From Platerodrilus igneus (taxonomy: Eukaryota > Arthropoda > Insecta > Coleoptera > Lycidae), in contig JARFIW010001342.1 of assembly GCA_036346225.1 (NCBI GenBank), positions 728,501 to 792,500 of the forward strand: a stretch of 64,000 bases of DNA, read 5' to 3'. Below are positions 1 through 12,307 of the stretch, piece by piece. Numbering within the stretch: position 1 is the first letter of the stretch; the number at the start of each line of letters is the position of its first letter. Under the pieces are notes generated by a model. It was not told the DNA's origin and ran no database searches. It saw only the letters and a program-made list of their open reading frames with translations. Made by a program: the position numbers and the translations under genes.

Positions 1-960
1 TTTTGCAATAAAAATGTTTAGCGCAGGTGGATGTTATATCTATCGTTCTCGAGAGATTTTTGAAATGCACTTTCTGTTGGGAATTATGTGGTTGTCTGTC
101 AATGGTTGCTTGATGATCATTGGGCAAGGAAATGGAATGTTTACCGCAAATGGAGATGTGATATCGTTCTTAAGAAGATTTTAGAATGAAGTTTCTGTTG
201 GGAATTGTGCGGTTGGCTGTCAATGGTTACCTGATGATCTTGGGCAATAAAAATGGACTGTTTAGTGCAAGTGGGGATGGATCTCGTTCTTGGAAAGTTT
301 TCGAAATGAAGTGGACGCTTTTGACCTGTACGTAGAAATGTGAAGTGTGCAGAAGTGGACCGCTTCGTGATTCTTTCGTTGGAGATGGTGCGGTAGATTT
401 AGAAAGCCACGCTCGCACACAGAAGATTGCCGTGAAGATGATTAGTGAATAGAGTGACATAACAAAACAGGTGTTGCGAAAAGTGACCTTTGTATGTTAC
501 GCAAGATTGCCCAAATGTTTGTTTTCTTTCTTCCGAAACGAAATGGAAATCCTACGAAAAACTGTATTAATTACTTGAATAATTCTTAAAGTTACACCGA
601 TTTAAATTTGAAATCTGGGCAAAATTGCCTCCCAGTTAACGTAACAGCGGTACAAGATGTTATTGCAAACTTTATCGAGTTTTAATTTGCAGAAAAGTAT
701 CGTTCGTCAAGAACGAGAATCTCCTGCTGCGAGAGCGATGCATAAAATATCAAATTACTTCTCTGCAGCGTCGTGAACATATAAATACAACTAGAGCATT
801 TCGTTTTTCATTTAAATGACCAACCTTGTCCTCCTTAAATTTTATTCCTTTTCCATGGTTCAAACGGTAATAAAAACAGCCAGTTATTGCGCACCGAGAA
901 TAATTGTATATTTATAGTATATGTCAAATTTACAGCTCTATGTAGATCTTAATATCTTAA
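1..960. repeat. S1 block of composite array, copy 1
   Basis: Non-coding block that recurs, highly similar, at 9470-10400 and in diverged form at 2581-3780. It begins with 121-bp tandem units, continues through a stretch with a TATAAATAC-like sequence near 778, and ends with a conserved AT-rich part (near 880-945). Open frames in it, such as the 77-codon minus-strand frame at 227-460, are conserved only because the DNA is duplicated (repeated at 9687-9920). They contain no recognisable domain. The block could be the 5' or 3' non-coding part of a mobile element, which I cannot decide. Confidence 0.6.
71..312. repeat. 121-bp tandem repeat units
   Basis: Units start at TTTCTGTTGGGAATT (71 and 192), spaced 121 bp. 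The same spacing is seen at 2824 and 2945, and at 9531 and 9652. Each unit holds a conserved run ending in a GGGGATG-like motif. Arrays have only two to three units, with the outer ones partial. Confidence 0.75.
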
Positions 961-964
961 TATC

Positions 965-1315
965 TTATCGTTATAACTGCGCTATTAACTGCTGTAGAGT
1001 ATTTTCTACCCCGTAATCCCACAGGACTTGTCAGTGCTTTCACTAAACACACTCTCGGTGTCAATAAATACACCTAAGGCTGATGTATTGTGACAGATGG
1101 ATTGATTCGTTCTACAACGGAGTAGAGAACAGACACTGTGAATCTCCCAAGTATGTGCGCATGTTAGTTTGAGTGAAGTGAGTAATAAGTCTGTATTATC
1201 CCCTCCTTCATACCATTGTCGTGGATCCAGACTCAAACACTGTCCTCTTAGATTTACTAAACCTGTGCAAAGCTCCAGGTCCTGACAACATAACAAACCT
1301 GATCCTATTATAATC
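965..1315 (-). pseudogene. non-LTR retrotransposon RT fragment (element I)
   Basis: Read on the minus strand, this matches the segment around motif A of a Jockey/I-type reverse transcriptase: a degraded GKST-like region followed by ALGVFID, where a functional copy would have a catalytic Asp and AFD. The frame breaks several times. The same segment recurs at 7592-8063 and, on the plus strand, near 27500-27720. It borders directly on a plus-strand fragment of a different RT, as it does elsewhere in the array. It is clearly dead. Confidence 0.6.
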
Positions 1316-1875
1316 CCAGTCCATAATAAAAGCATCTATCTATCTACCATTCCAGAAATATCTGACCACAAAAACTTTTCAAAATCTGTTTAAAACCGTC
1401 ACAAAACCTCTAATTCCAAAACCAAACAATCCCCCTGACGACTTAAGATTCATTTAGCTCCATAACATTCCTATCGAACCTATACTAACTCCACGAACAG
1501 ATAATCTTAGACCCGAACCAACACGGCTTCGTAGCTCAGATAAAATCACCCAATCAAAAATCAAAATCATCAAATCGTCTAATTCTAAATACGTTAAGCT
1601 CTCTTTATCGACTTCTGTTCTGCTTTTGACCTCCTATTGTAGCCTATCCTCTTATATCAAGTAAGACAATCCAACTTCCCATCTAACTTATTCCTCATAA
1701 TAAAATCCTTTTTTCATCCCGGATTGTCATGTAATTTACACATTATTGCCAAACCGATCACCTAAGGTTGCTTCCAAGATTGCTACCTCTCCCCAACCCT
1801 TTGGGATCTGGTCATTAATCCATTCCTTGCCATGAACATCCCGAATAACTCAACCTTTAGTTACAGAGTATTTGC
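1316..1875 (+). pseudogene. Jockey-like RT fragment (element II), copy a
   Basis: Plus-strand remnant of a second non-LTR reverse transcriptase. The decayed translation keeps pieces of the fingers region (an ISLILKP-like run, a LLEQI-like run), an NQHGF-like run, and a SAFDLL-like motif A. Frameshifts and stops interrupt it throughout. Parallel copies are at 6040-6720, 8020-8650 and, truncated, 28414-28666. The minus-strand element at 60.7-63.5 kb carries a closely related motif A region, so this is a local family. Confidence 0.5.
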
Positions 1876-2580
1876 AAATTATGAACATTTTTGTCTTTTT
1901 GTCTCTTCACGCCACATCCATATTCCAACCTTTGAATGTTTGCATTTTAACGGCATTAAAACGACTTGGAGAAAGCTAACTGAGTTCAATTAAAAGTCCG
2001 TAGTTTATTTGTCTAGAGAGGACCAGATTTCCCCGTTCTAATTGTAATTTCTAAAAACGTTACCTCAAACTTTATCGCTCTCTTAAAAGAATATGAAATC
2101 GTCTTTACAAGGAACCCGTTTTCGGGCACAATTACGCTTAGCTCTAAAGAAGCAGATGTATGAATAAGAAAGTTATAGACCATGTGCTTGCCATCAGATG
2201 TGCAAACAACCTGGGAATTATGAGAACGTCCAAAATCAAACTACTCCTACCAGAAGGAAAATAAACGTGTGTTGAAGATTTATCAACAAGTAGGGTATCA
2301 ATCGTGTCAACTGTTCAACTTTTCTTTATTCAATGAGACGATTAGAACAAGGTGGAACGGAATTGAGCAGTAAAGATCATAGTAATGATATCCCTTTGTA
2401 CACTTCCACTAACGCATACCCAAATGAAAGTTAAAAATCAGACGACCACCATGATAACTATGCCCTTGGTGAGTAGTTTCAATAAGAAAATCTTCAGATT
2501 GGAGATCGTAGTAATACCATTTTTAGGAAAAATGTTTCAAGAGCTCCATGGCAAAAGTTATAAATATGTGTGAAGGTGAG
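1876..2580. repeat. shared non-coding tail block, copy 1
   Basis: Sequence following element II that recurs at 8650-9290 with many small differences. It includes a short conserved open frame (2385-2573, matched at 9097-9279) that shows no known domain. It is probably the non-coding end of a mobile element. Confidence 0.5.
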
Positions 2581-3780
2581 ATTTCAACATCCCTATCTAA
2601 AAAGGAACCTACTCAGTTTGACCAAACAGATGATCTGCCGTGGTTTTGAAACCATCGCCATCATCCCCACTAAAGGCGAAAAGTAGCCTACTTTTTTACA
2701 CTGATTTCTCACCTACAAACTTTTTTGAAAACGGTAGTTCTGTTACTCTTTTTTGATACCTTTAATACTTTAGTATGTACCTTTAAATTTAAATTAAGAT
2801 CCTTTTTGAAATATTTACGTGGCTTTCTGTTGGAAATTGTGTGGTTGGCTACCAATGGTTGCTTGATGATCATCGGGCAATGAAAAAGGACTGTTTAGCG
2901 CTCGTGGTATGTGATATGGTTCTCGAGAGATTTTCTAAATGTACTTTCTGTTGGGAATTATGCAGTTGGCTGTCAATAGTTGCTCAATAACCATTGGGAA
3001 GTAAAATAGACTGTTTAGCGCAAGTGGGGATGTGTACCGTTCTCGAAAGGTGTTCAAAATTGGGAAATGTGCGGTTGGCTATCAATGGTTGCCTGTTAAT
3101 CATTGGAAAATATGAATCAACTGTTTAGCTCAAGTGGGGATATAATATCTGTCTCGTGAGGTTTCCGAGATGAAGTGGAAACTTTATACACCTGTACTTC
3201 GAAGTCTGAAGGGTTCAAAAGCGGACCCGCCGCGATTCCTTATTCTTCTCTACCTATCTTATGTAGGCGATGGTAAGCCACGCACACACCCCCTCCCCCC
3301 AAGATTGCAGTGAAAACGTTTAGAAAATAGCATGACATTGACTTAAACTAAACAAAGCACGTCGTGGACAAAATGCTTTGTATGAGAGGCAACCTTATCC
3401 AAATGCTTCTATCTTCCTTTTTTTCAAAACATGTGAAATTGGTTAGAAAAACTGCATTAATTACTTGAATAATTCTTAAAGTTATATCGATAAGAATTTA
3501 AAATCTGGACACTATATCGAGTTTTAATTTGCAGAAAAGTATCGTTCGTTAGGAACGAGAATCTCCTGCTGCGACAGCGATGCAAAAAATATCAAATTAC
3601 TTCTCTGCAGCGTCGTGAACATATAAAAACATCTAAAGCATTTCGTTTTTCATTTAAATGACCAGCTTTGTCCTCCTTAAATTTTATTCCTCTTCCATGG
3701 TTCAAACGGTAATAAAGACAGCCAGTTATTGCGCACCGAGAATAATTGTATATTTATAGTTTATGTCAATTTAACAGCTC
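2581..3780. repeat. S1 block, diverged copy
   Basis: Diverged copy of the block at 1-960, with three 121-bp units (starts near 2824, 2945 and 3061), a poly-C run near 3290-3300, and the conserved AT-rich end matching 880-945. No gene is seen. Confidence 0.6.
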
Positions 3781-4440
3781 TATGTAGATCTTAATAAAAT
3801 TAAATTTTAGAGAACTTTTCTCGCGAATAATTGGTTTCAGAATCGGTTTTCATTGGTTTTTGTTTTCCAGAACTCTTACGTTTACTTTGATGAAATTCCT
3901 TGCTGGAGGGAGCGTAATTTGTATGAAAAATCGATGCTTGCACGTGGAGTTTTTTTTATATGAGTATTTATTCAAAGAAACGATATTTTTTAGCCTAGCT
4001 TAAAAGCAGTTACTCCATAAATAACCAGACAATTTTCTGACAAAAGCAGAAGTTGATAAGATTTGAAAATCAACAATTCCGTCCACGCATTCTTAGTAAA
4101 AGCTATTCCAATCTTTTTTTCTCATATTCTAAGTCAGATTTGTATATTTTCATCTATTCTGTCACGTCAAGAATTTAGGTAGGTTTTCAGAATCCATCAA
4201 TTCCAAGAACGCCAGCCTGTCGATTTTTAGAAGGCAAATTGGGCGCAAACAAGACTTTATTTTGCCTGCTTCAATGTATTTGGGTTTATTCTTTTAGGTA
4301 AGGTACAGTACGTGCCAAGAAGTTGCATATGCTTTAGTTTCCCAAGACTTTTGCATATATTAGAATTTTCAGTCATATGCGGTTGTAGTGCAGTTATTAT
4401 AAATTAAATATATTAAATAAGTGAAATAAAAGTATATCTA
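3781..4440. repeat. S4 block, copy 1
   Basis: AT-rich block shared with 10401-11110, 11936-12097 and 19696-20180. It contains the uninterrupted site GCAGAAG (4046-4052), which in the 12-kb copy is the insertion point of the Polinton-like element. No coding signal is seen. Confidence 0.65.
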
Positions 4441-4447
4441 TTACAAG

Positions 4448-5090
4448 GTGAAGGTTCTAACAAATTTTTGTTACGGAAACCGTAATAAACATTTTTTGTC
4501 TGTCGGTAGCCTGTCGTACTGGCCCACCTGTTCCAATGACAATGGTGGACATCGTCGATGGCGATATGGAAACAGACGGCTCAAGACCAACAAAATCCGG
4601 AGTCAATCCTTGTTTCGCCAATGCATCGACTCGTTGCCATGCATCCATGAGTGTCCTTTAATCCACTCTACCTGGACTTGCTACCATTAGAGCTGCCCTG
4701 CTCTGACTCAGAGTACGTATGGTTTTGTTCCTGATTCTACGTTCAAAAATAGCATTTGCAGCATACATGGTGGCTAGGAATTGCACTTGAAAGATGGTCC
4801 CCAGCGTGCCCAAAGTAACACTTTCTTGAAGGTTTGATCCAATTAAAAAGATGCAAGCTCTTGTATTTTCATTTGTTTTGGAACTATCTGTAAAGATGGA
4901 AATATCCGATAGGATCTCATTTTCAGGTTCAAAACAAATTCTGAAACTTTTCTTGAATACCATGACGAATGTAATTGAATCCACCAATTCATCCAAGAGT
5001 GGCATAGTACACACCGCTCCCCGTAGGATGTCGGGTGTTTCCTCCACTGCTCTTATCGATCCAGCTACCCTTGATCTAGAACCTTAGTGA
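4448..5090 (-). pseudogene. element I RNase H and C-terminal fragment
   Basis: On the minus strand the frame at 4658-5047 reads through a retroelement RNase H fold. It has an ISIFTDSSK run, equivalent to the first catalytic Asp of RNase H, then a FQVQFLA run where functional copies carry a catalytic Glu, then TIRTLSQSRAAL, where the conserved Asp of a DSRAAL motif is replaced. The frame at 4457-4648 carries an ALAKQG run typical of the end of the domain. Two of the acidic residues appear lost, so it is inactive. The RT part of the same element lies downstream at 5240-6000. Confidence 0.65.
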
Positions 5091-5239
5091 TTCCCTCAGA
5101 GCCATCCTTTTCACATACAAGTCCAGCGGTGTCAAAATGCCTTCCAAGACTGCAGTGGGCGATGATAGTATTGCGCCCGTAATTCTTAAGCAGGCCAGTC
5201 TTTAAATAAGTGTAAGTTATTTTGCTGCTTTAACGAGTC

Positions 5240-6000
5240 TGGTTCTAGGCCAACAGGCCACCGCGCCGTAGCATAGCCTGGGTCTAACTACAACAGTGGA
5301 TAGCCACCAGACAGTCTTAAGTGAGAAACACCAAATTTTGCCTATGGCACGCCTGCACTGTCAGAATAGTATATAAGCTTTTGTAGTTTTTGCTTGGAAG
5401 TGTTCAATCCAATACAGCTTCTTGTCAAATACAATGCCTAGGTTCTTGACCTCTTCCGAGAGAGTAGAGGGGATTTAAATGATTAAGGCAAACTAATTAC
5501 AATTAGTTTCCTTTTGTTTATGAACAGCAAAAACCCTATTTTGTTTAGGTTGATGGTCATATAGTTTATAGCACACCTGTGTTCAGCAATCTTTAGTGCT
5601 GTTTGCATTAGGTTACATGGCACTTGTTCGAATTTGCTGACCACTATCGAGACATTGCAGTCTGCATATCCTGTAGTGTACAATCCTCCCTGGTTACCAC
5701 GTTGGAGACGGCTATCCACTACAAAATTACATAGTCGTATAGACAAAACTGTGCCTTAAGGACAGCCTTTATCTACGGTACTAAGTATCGATGTGTTACC
5801 AACACTAACATGTGCTGGACAGCATCATAACAACTGCATTATTAACTTTCGTTGAGTATTCTTCGCCCCACGCCCACGCTCCGGCAGAGCTTTGTCAATG
5901 TTTTCGACGGCAGTTTCACTAAACGCACCCTCGATGTTAATAAATGCGTTGCTGAGGAATTTCTCAATTCATCCTACCATGCAATGGAAGGCAGGCAGTA
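5240..6000 (-). pseudogene. element I RT fragment with YADC
   Basis: Minus-strand frame 5483-5746 matches the palm region of a Jockey/I-type reverse transcriptase: a VVDS run, a GLYTTGYAD run and a NLNKIGFLLF run downstream. The catalytic YADD reads YADC, so the second Asp is lost. Upstream sequence to about 6000 holds motif A remnants out of frame. Sister copies show YVND (7500), YAGG (11750) and an intact YADD (27810, plus strand). Confidence 0.7.
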
Positions 6001-6039
6001 TTAATCTCCATAGTATATAAATATGTTGGTTTGAGTAAA

Positions 6040-6720
6040 CTGGAAAAATCTGTATTATCCCCTCCTTCATATCATTATCGCAAACCCAAATTTACAACTC
6101 AAGACTATCTTATATTCAATAGTCTCCAAACTATGCCTGCGCACGAATCTGATCCTACAAAAATCTCATCCCATAATACGAAAATTTACCCACCTATTAT
6201 TCTATAAATGTCTGACCACAGAAACTTTCTAAATTCTTTTAAAATCGCCACAATATCTCTAATCCTAAAACCAAATAGACTCTTGACAACCCAGACTACT
6301 ACAGTTCGGTAGTCTTCCTATCGAACTTATACAAACTTCTCGAACAGATAAAGATAATACTCCTAAATCTAAGCTCCCATATTGAACTTAACTCCATCAC
6401 AGCTTCCAATAATTAGTCAGAGCCATCAAATTCTCCTCTCTTCATCGACTTCTGTTCTGATTTTGATCTTCTATGGCAACCTTATCTTCTACTTCAACTT
6501 AAACACTCCAACCTTCCATCTGACCCATTCCTTTAGTAAAATCCTTTTTTTCATCCAAAAATATCATCCAACTTCCACATTATTACCAAACCGATCACTC
6601 AAAGTTGCTGTCAAAGTCACCCTCCCCCTGCATTGGAACCTGACAATGAATCCATTCCTTGACATAAATATCCCAAATACCTCGACCATTACAGCTGTCT
6701 TGCTCTCACTTAGAATGCGT
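6040..6720 (+). pseudogene. Jockey-like RT fragment (element II), copy b
   Basis: Plus-strand remnant parallel to 1316-1875. Decayed fingers and motif A/B regions can be followed across three frames, and the frame at 6382-6753 covers the distal half. It joins abruptly to a minus-strand element I RNase H fragment at about 6727, the same kind of junction as elsewhere in the array. Confidence 0.5.
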
Positions 6721-6726
6721 ATGGTT

Positions 6727-7085
6727 CTATTCGGATTCTACGTTCCAAAATAGCATTTGCAGCACGCATGCTGGCCCAGAATTCCACTTGACATACAGTC
6801 GCCTGCGTTCCCAGCCTAATACTTTTGTGAAACCTCAGTTGAATTGAAAAAATGTCTGCCCCTGTACTTTCGTTTGTTTGAAACTATCAGTAAAAATGGA
6901 AATATCCGCTGGGATACCGGTTTCAAGGTCAATACAAACTGAAGATTTTCCTGAATACCATGATGGCTGTGATTGAATCCACCACTTTCCTCAAGAGTGA
7001 AATAGTATTCACTGCGCCTCGTAAGATGTCGTAATGTCTTCCCCACAGCCTTTATCGATCGAAAGACCACCCTTGATCCGCTGCT
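6727..7085 (-). pseudogene. element I RNase H fragment
   Basis: Minus-strand copy of the RNase H segment seen at 4658-5047, with stops and frameshifts. The conserved stretch encoding NAIFE-like residues is recognisable at the DNA level near 6750-6790. Confidence 0.5.
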
Positions 7086-8019
7086 TTAGTGCTTTCCTCA
7101 GGGATATTGAATATGAACGAGTTTGTTTGTTTCGTTAACGTGTCTGGTTCCGGGCCACCAGACCCTAGCGCTGTCGCAAAGCCATGGTATAACCTACTCC
7201 CCAAAACTTGTCTAGGGCACGACTGTCCTGCCTGAATAGTATACTAGATTTGGTAGTTTTTTCTTCTTGTTAAGTATAATGATTAGATATTTCACAATCT
7301 ATCGAGAGGGCTGGAAGGGTTTGAAAGAGTAATTCCAAACTAGTTACCATAGTTCCTTTTTGTTTGTTAACAGCACCAACCTCGTTTTGTTTCGATTAAT
7401 GGTCGGGGAACTTTCAGCGTACCAGCGAACAGTTAACTTTAGTGCTGCTAGACGTAAGTGCTGCAGTTGTTAGAATTTGCTGACCACCACCGTGGCTATG
7501 TCATTTACATATCGTGTCGTGTATAATCCTCCCTCGTTAAGACGTTGGAGTTGGCTACCTAATGCAGTATTTTATTGTAGTGGAGACAAAACTACGCTTC
7601 AGAACAGTCTTTACATACAGTCCTAATTAACGATACGTTACCAACACTAATATGTACTCGACAGCATCGTAGCAACTGCATTATTAACTGCTGCAGAGTA
7701 TTCTCCGTCTCACGCTCTCGCAGGCATTTATCAATGCTTTTGATAGTGGTGTTACTAAACACCCCGTCGATGCTAATAAATACACCTAAAAATGATATAT
7801 TGTTTTTGCGGAATTTCCCAATCCGTCCTACAACGAGGTGGGAAGCTGACAGTGTAGATTTCCCTGGTATGTACGCATGTTGATTTGAGTGAAGTGGATA
7901 AGTCTGTATTATCCCCTCCTTCATCCATTGCCGTGGATCCAGACTCAAACGCTGCCCTCTTAGATTCACTTGTCTCCAAATTAAACCTGTGCAAAGTTCT
8001 CAGTCCTGATAACATAACA
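7086..8019 (-). pseudogene. element I RT fragment with YVND
   Basis: Minus strand. Around 7480-7560 the translation reads LNEGGLYTTRYVND, a mutated YADD box. The frame at 7592-7969 holds a NQHAYIPGKST run, motif A as a GVFISIDGVFSNT run, and the segment ending SLIRTVCK that precedes motif B. Substitutions at catalytic positions and several frame breaks show it is dead. Confidence 0.65.
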
Positions 8020-8649
8020 AACCTGATCCTACTATAATCCTGGTCCACAATAAAAGCATTCATCTATCTACCATTCCAGAAACGTTTGACCGCAAAATCT
8101 TTTCAAAATCTATTTAAAATCGTCACAATACCTCTAATCCTAAAACCAAACAATCTTCCTGACGACCTAAGACTCGTATAGCTCCATAACCCTCCTATCG
8201 AACCTTTGCTAACTCCGCGAACAGATAATATTTCTAAAACCAAACTCCCACACTGAACTTAACTTTGTGCTATACCCGAATTAACATGGCTTCTGATTCG
8301 ATCATAGTTCAGATAAAACCACCCAAACATTAATCAAAACCATCAAATCGTCTAATTCTAAATACGTTAAGCTCTCTTCGTCGACTTCCGTTCTGCTTTT
8401 GACCTCCTATTGTGGCCTATCCTCTGATATCAAGTGAGACAATTCAACTTCCCATCTAACTTATTCCTCATAATAAAATCCTTTCTCTCGTCCTGAATTG
8501 TCATCCAATTTCCACATTATTACCAAACCGATCACCCAAGGTTGCTCCCAAGACTGCTGCATCTCCCCAACCCTTTGGGATCAGAGTCATTAATCCATTC
8601 CTTGCCATGAACATCCCAAATACCTCAATCTTTGGTTACAGAGTAGTCG
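8020..8649 (+). pseudogene. Jockey-like RT fragment (element II), copy c
   Basis: The best-preserved plus-strand copy of element II at DNA level, collinear with 1316-1875. Fingers, NQHGF-like and motif A/B regions follow in order, but stops occur in every frame. Confidence 0.5.
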
Positions 8650-9289
8650 CAATTTGTGAACATTTTCGTCTTTTAGTCTCCTCACGCCACATCCATATTC
8701 TAACCTTTGAATGTTAGCATTTTAACGGCATTAAAACGACTTGGACAAAACTGAGTTCAATTAAAAATCCATAGTTTAATTCTCTGCAGAGGCCATATTT
8801 GCCCGTTCTAAGTGCAATTTCTAAAAACGTTACCGCAAATCTTATCGCTTTCTTAAAAAAATATGGAATCGTGTTTACCAGGAACCCGTTTTCAGGCACA
8901 ATCACGCTTAGTTCTGAAGAAGCCGATGTGTGAATAAGAGGAAGTGATAGACCACTGTCGTGTAAACAACCTGGGAATTATGAGAACGTTCAAACGTGTT
9001 GAAGATTTATCAATAAGTGGCGTATCAGTCGGGTCAAATGTTCAGTTTTCCTTTATTCAATGACACGATTAGAACAAGCTGAAGCGGGATTGAGCAGTGA
9101 AGATCATAGTATTGATATCCCTCTTAACGCTTCCACTAGCGCATACCCAACTGAATGCTAAAGATCCGACGACAACCATGATAACTATGCCCTTGGTGAG
9201 CAGTTTGAATAAGATAGGAGATCGTAGTAATGCAATTGTTTGGAGAAAAGTTTCAAAAGCTCCATGGCAAACATTTTAAACATGTGTGG
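8650..9289. repeat. shared non-coding tail block, copy 2
   Basis: Collinear with 1876-2580. No coding signal beyond short duplicated open frames. Confidence 0.5.
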
Positions 9290-10400
9290 AAATGGGATGT
9301 CAAAATTTTTATCTAAAAAGGAACCTACTCAGTTTAACAAAGCAGTTGATCTAGCTTCTGCCGTGATTTTGAAACCATCTCCATCATCCTCCCAAAGGTG
9401 AAGAAAAGGTTATTCTTCTTTATACTGACTTCTAGCCTACAAATTCTTTTGAAATAGTAGTTTTGTAATGAAAATGTTTAGCACAGGTGGATGTTATATC
9501 TATCGTTCTCGAGAGATTTTTGAAATGCACTTTCTGTTGGGAATTATGTAGTTGTCTGTCAATGGTTGCTTGATGATCATTGGGCAAGGAAATGGAATGT
9601 TTACCGCAAATGGAGATGTGATATCGTTTTTAAGAAGATTTTAGAACGAACTTTCTGTTGGGAATTGTGCGGTTAGCTGTCAATGGTTACCTGATGATTT
9701 TGGGCAATAAAAATGGACTGTTTAGTGCAAGTGGGGATGGATCTCGTTCTTGGAAAGTTTTCGAAATGAAGTGGACGCTTTTGACCTGTACGTCCAAATG
9801 TGAAGTGTGCAGAAGCGGACCGCTTCGTGATTCTTTCGTTGGAGATGGTGCGGTACATTTAGAAAGCCACGCTCGCACACAGAAGATTGCCGTGAATATG
9901 ATTAGTGAATAGAGTGACATAACAAAACACGTGTTGCGAAAAGTGGCTCTTGTATGTTACGCAAGATTGCCCAAATGTTTGTTTTCCTTTTTCCGAAAAG
10001 AAATGGAAATCCTACGAAAAACCGTATTAATTACTTGAATAATTCTTAAAGTTACACCGATTTAAATTTGAAATCTGGACAAAATTGCCTCCCAGTTACA
10101 GTAACAGCGGTACAAGATGTTATTGCAAACTTTATAGAGTTTTAATTTGCAGAAAAGTATCGTTCGTTAAGGACGAGAATCTCCTCCTGCGAGAGCGATG
10201 CATAAAATATCAAATTACTTCTCTGCAGCGTCGTGAACATATAAATACAACTAGAGCATTTTGTTTTTCATTTAAATGACCAACCTTGTCCTCCTTAAAT
10301 TTTATTCCTTTTCCATGGTTCAAACGGTAATAAAGACAGCCAGTTATTGCGCACCGAGAATAATTGTATATTTATAGTTTATGTCAATTTAACAGCTCTA
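9290..10400. repeat. S1 block, copy 3
   Basis: From 9470 this is nearly identical to 1-945, including the 121-bp units (9531 and 9652) and the same short open frames. The low divergence from copy 1 implies a relatively recent segmental duplication or gene conversion. Confidence 0.7.
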
Positions 10401-11110
10401 TGTAGATCTTAATAAAATTAAATTTTAGATAGCTTTTCTCGCGAATGATTGGTTTCTGAATCGGTTTTCATTGGTTTTTGTTTTCCAGAACTCTTATGTT
10501 ACTTTGATGAAATTCCTCGCTGGAGGGAGCGTAATTTATATGAAAAACCGATGCTTCCACGTGTAGTTTTTTTTTAATATTCGAGTTTATTCAAAGAAGC
10601 GATATTTTTTAGCCTAGCTTATAAGCAGTTACTCCATAGATAACCAGACAATTTTCTGACAAAGGCAGAAGCTGATAAGATTTGAAAATCAACAATTCCG
10701 TCCACGCGTTCTTAGTAAAAGCTCATATTCTAGGTCAAATTTTTATATTTTCATTGATTCTATGAAATCAAGAATTTAGATAGGTTTTTCAGAATCTATC
10801 AATTCCAAGAACATCGGTCTGTCAATTTTTATAAGAAAAATTGGGCGCAAACAAGCTTTTATTTTGCCTGTTTCAGTGTGTTTGGGTTTATTCTTTTAGA
10901 TAAGATACAAAACGTGCCAAGAAGTTGCAAATGTTTTTGTTTCCCAACACTTTAGCAAATATTAATTTTTCAGTCAGAAACTATTTAAGAAACTCCTGCG
11001 GTTGTAGTGCAATTATTCTACATTGTTTGTCGATCAGCGTCTAATTCAGTAATAATAGAGTTTATTAAAATTAAATGTTATTTAAATATGTTAAATGAGA
11101 AATAAAAGTG
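10401..11110. repeat. S4 block, copy 2 with empty insertion site
   Basis: Collinear with 3781-4440. It holds an uninterrupted GCAGAA (10665-10670) at the position where the third copy carries the Polinton-like insertion. Confidence 0.65.
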
Positions 11111-11935
11111 TATCCATTACAAAGCGAAGGTTCTAACAAATTTTTGTTACGGAAACTGTAATAAACATTTTTGCCTGTCGATGGCCTGTCGTATTGCCCA
11201 CCTGTTCCAATGGCAATGGTGGGTAGTTTGTCTTACTATGGTGAACATTGTCGATGACGATATGGAAACAGACAGTTCAAGACCAACAAAATCCTGAGTC
11301 GATCCTTGTTTCGCCAATGTGTCGGTCTACTCGTTACCATGAATCCATGAGTGTCCTTTAGTCCACACTACCTAGACTTGCTACAAGCAAGTTTAAGGTT
11401 CGGCAGGCACTGGGGAGACGGTCTTAAGTGAGAGACTCCAAATTTTGCCTATCGCACGCCTACAATGTCAAAATAAGATATAAGCCTTTGTAGTTTTTGC
11501 TTGGAGGTGTTCAACCCAATACAGCTTCTTGTCAAATACAATGCCTAGGATCTTGTAGTAGAGGGGATTTAAATGATTAAGGCAAACTAGTTACAATTAG
11601 CTTCCCTTTGTTTGTGAAAAGTAAAAACCCTGTTTTGTTTAGGTTGATGGTCATATAGTTATTAGCGCAACAGAGTTCAGCAAACTTTAGTGCTGTTTGC
11701 ATTAGGTTACATGGCACTAGTTCGAATTTGCTGACCACCACCGAGGCTATGCCGCCTGCATATCCTGTAGTGTACAATCCTCCCTCGTTAATACGTTGAA
11801 GAAGGCTGTCCACTACAAAATTACATAGTCGTATAGACAAAACTGTGTCTTAAAAACAGTCTTTATATCTACCGTCCTAATAATCTACGTGGTACCAACA
11901 CTAACATGTGCTCGACAGCATCGTAGCAACTTTGA
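11111..11935 (-). pseudogene. element I RNase H/RT fragment with YAGG
   Basis: Minus strand: short RNase H C-terminal remnants (11111-11400) followed by the RT palm frame at 11577-11840, collinear with 5483-5746. The catalytic box is YAGG instead of YADD. It is inactive. Confidence 0.65.
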
Positions 11936-12097
11936 TGAAATTCCTCGCTGGAGGGAGCGCAATTTGTATGAAAAATCGATGCTTGCACGTTAAGTTTTTT
12001 TTTGTACGAGAGTTTATTCAAAGAAAGGATATTTTTTAGTCTAGCTTATAAGCCGTTGCTCCATAACTAACCAGACAATTTTCTGACATAGGCAGAA
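11936..12097. repeat. S4 block, left part split by insertion
   Basis: Matches the middle of the S4 block (from the TTTGATGAAATTCC run onward) and stops exactly at the Polinton-like element. The rest resumes at 19690. Confidence 0.75.
12092..12097. repeat. left 6-bp target-site duplication (GCAGAA)
   Basis: Directly abuts the left AGT... terminus. The matching copy at 19690-19695 is GCAGAG. Undisturbed paralogues read GCAGAAG at 4046 and 10665. Confidence 0.8.
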
Positions 12098-12307
12098 AGT
12101 GGATAGTTTTGGGGGCGACTGCCACCTCATTTCCTTCAGCTTCCCTCATTTCCTTACTCATTTAGACCAAATTTACATGTAAATTCCCATAAGGAGGATT
12201 TGAGGACATGGATTTTCCTCTTTGCTCCCTCCTTACTCTCTCCTTGCTCTTTTCCTTGCCCGGACACCCCCACATCAACCATTTTGATTACGTCACACCA
12301 GCCTTCT

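Noticed and set aside
227..460. 77-codon minus-strand frame duplicated at 9687-9920
   Set aside because: Its conservation follows from duplication of the whole S1 block. The opposite strand of the second copy is also open, and no motif is present.
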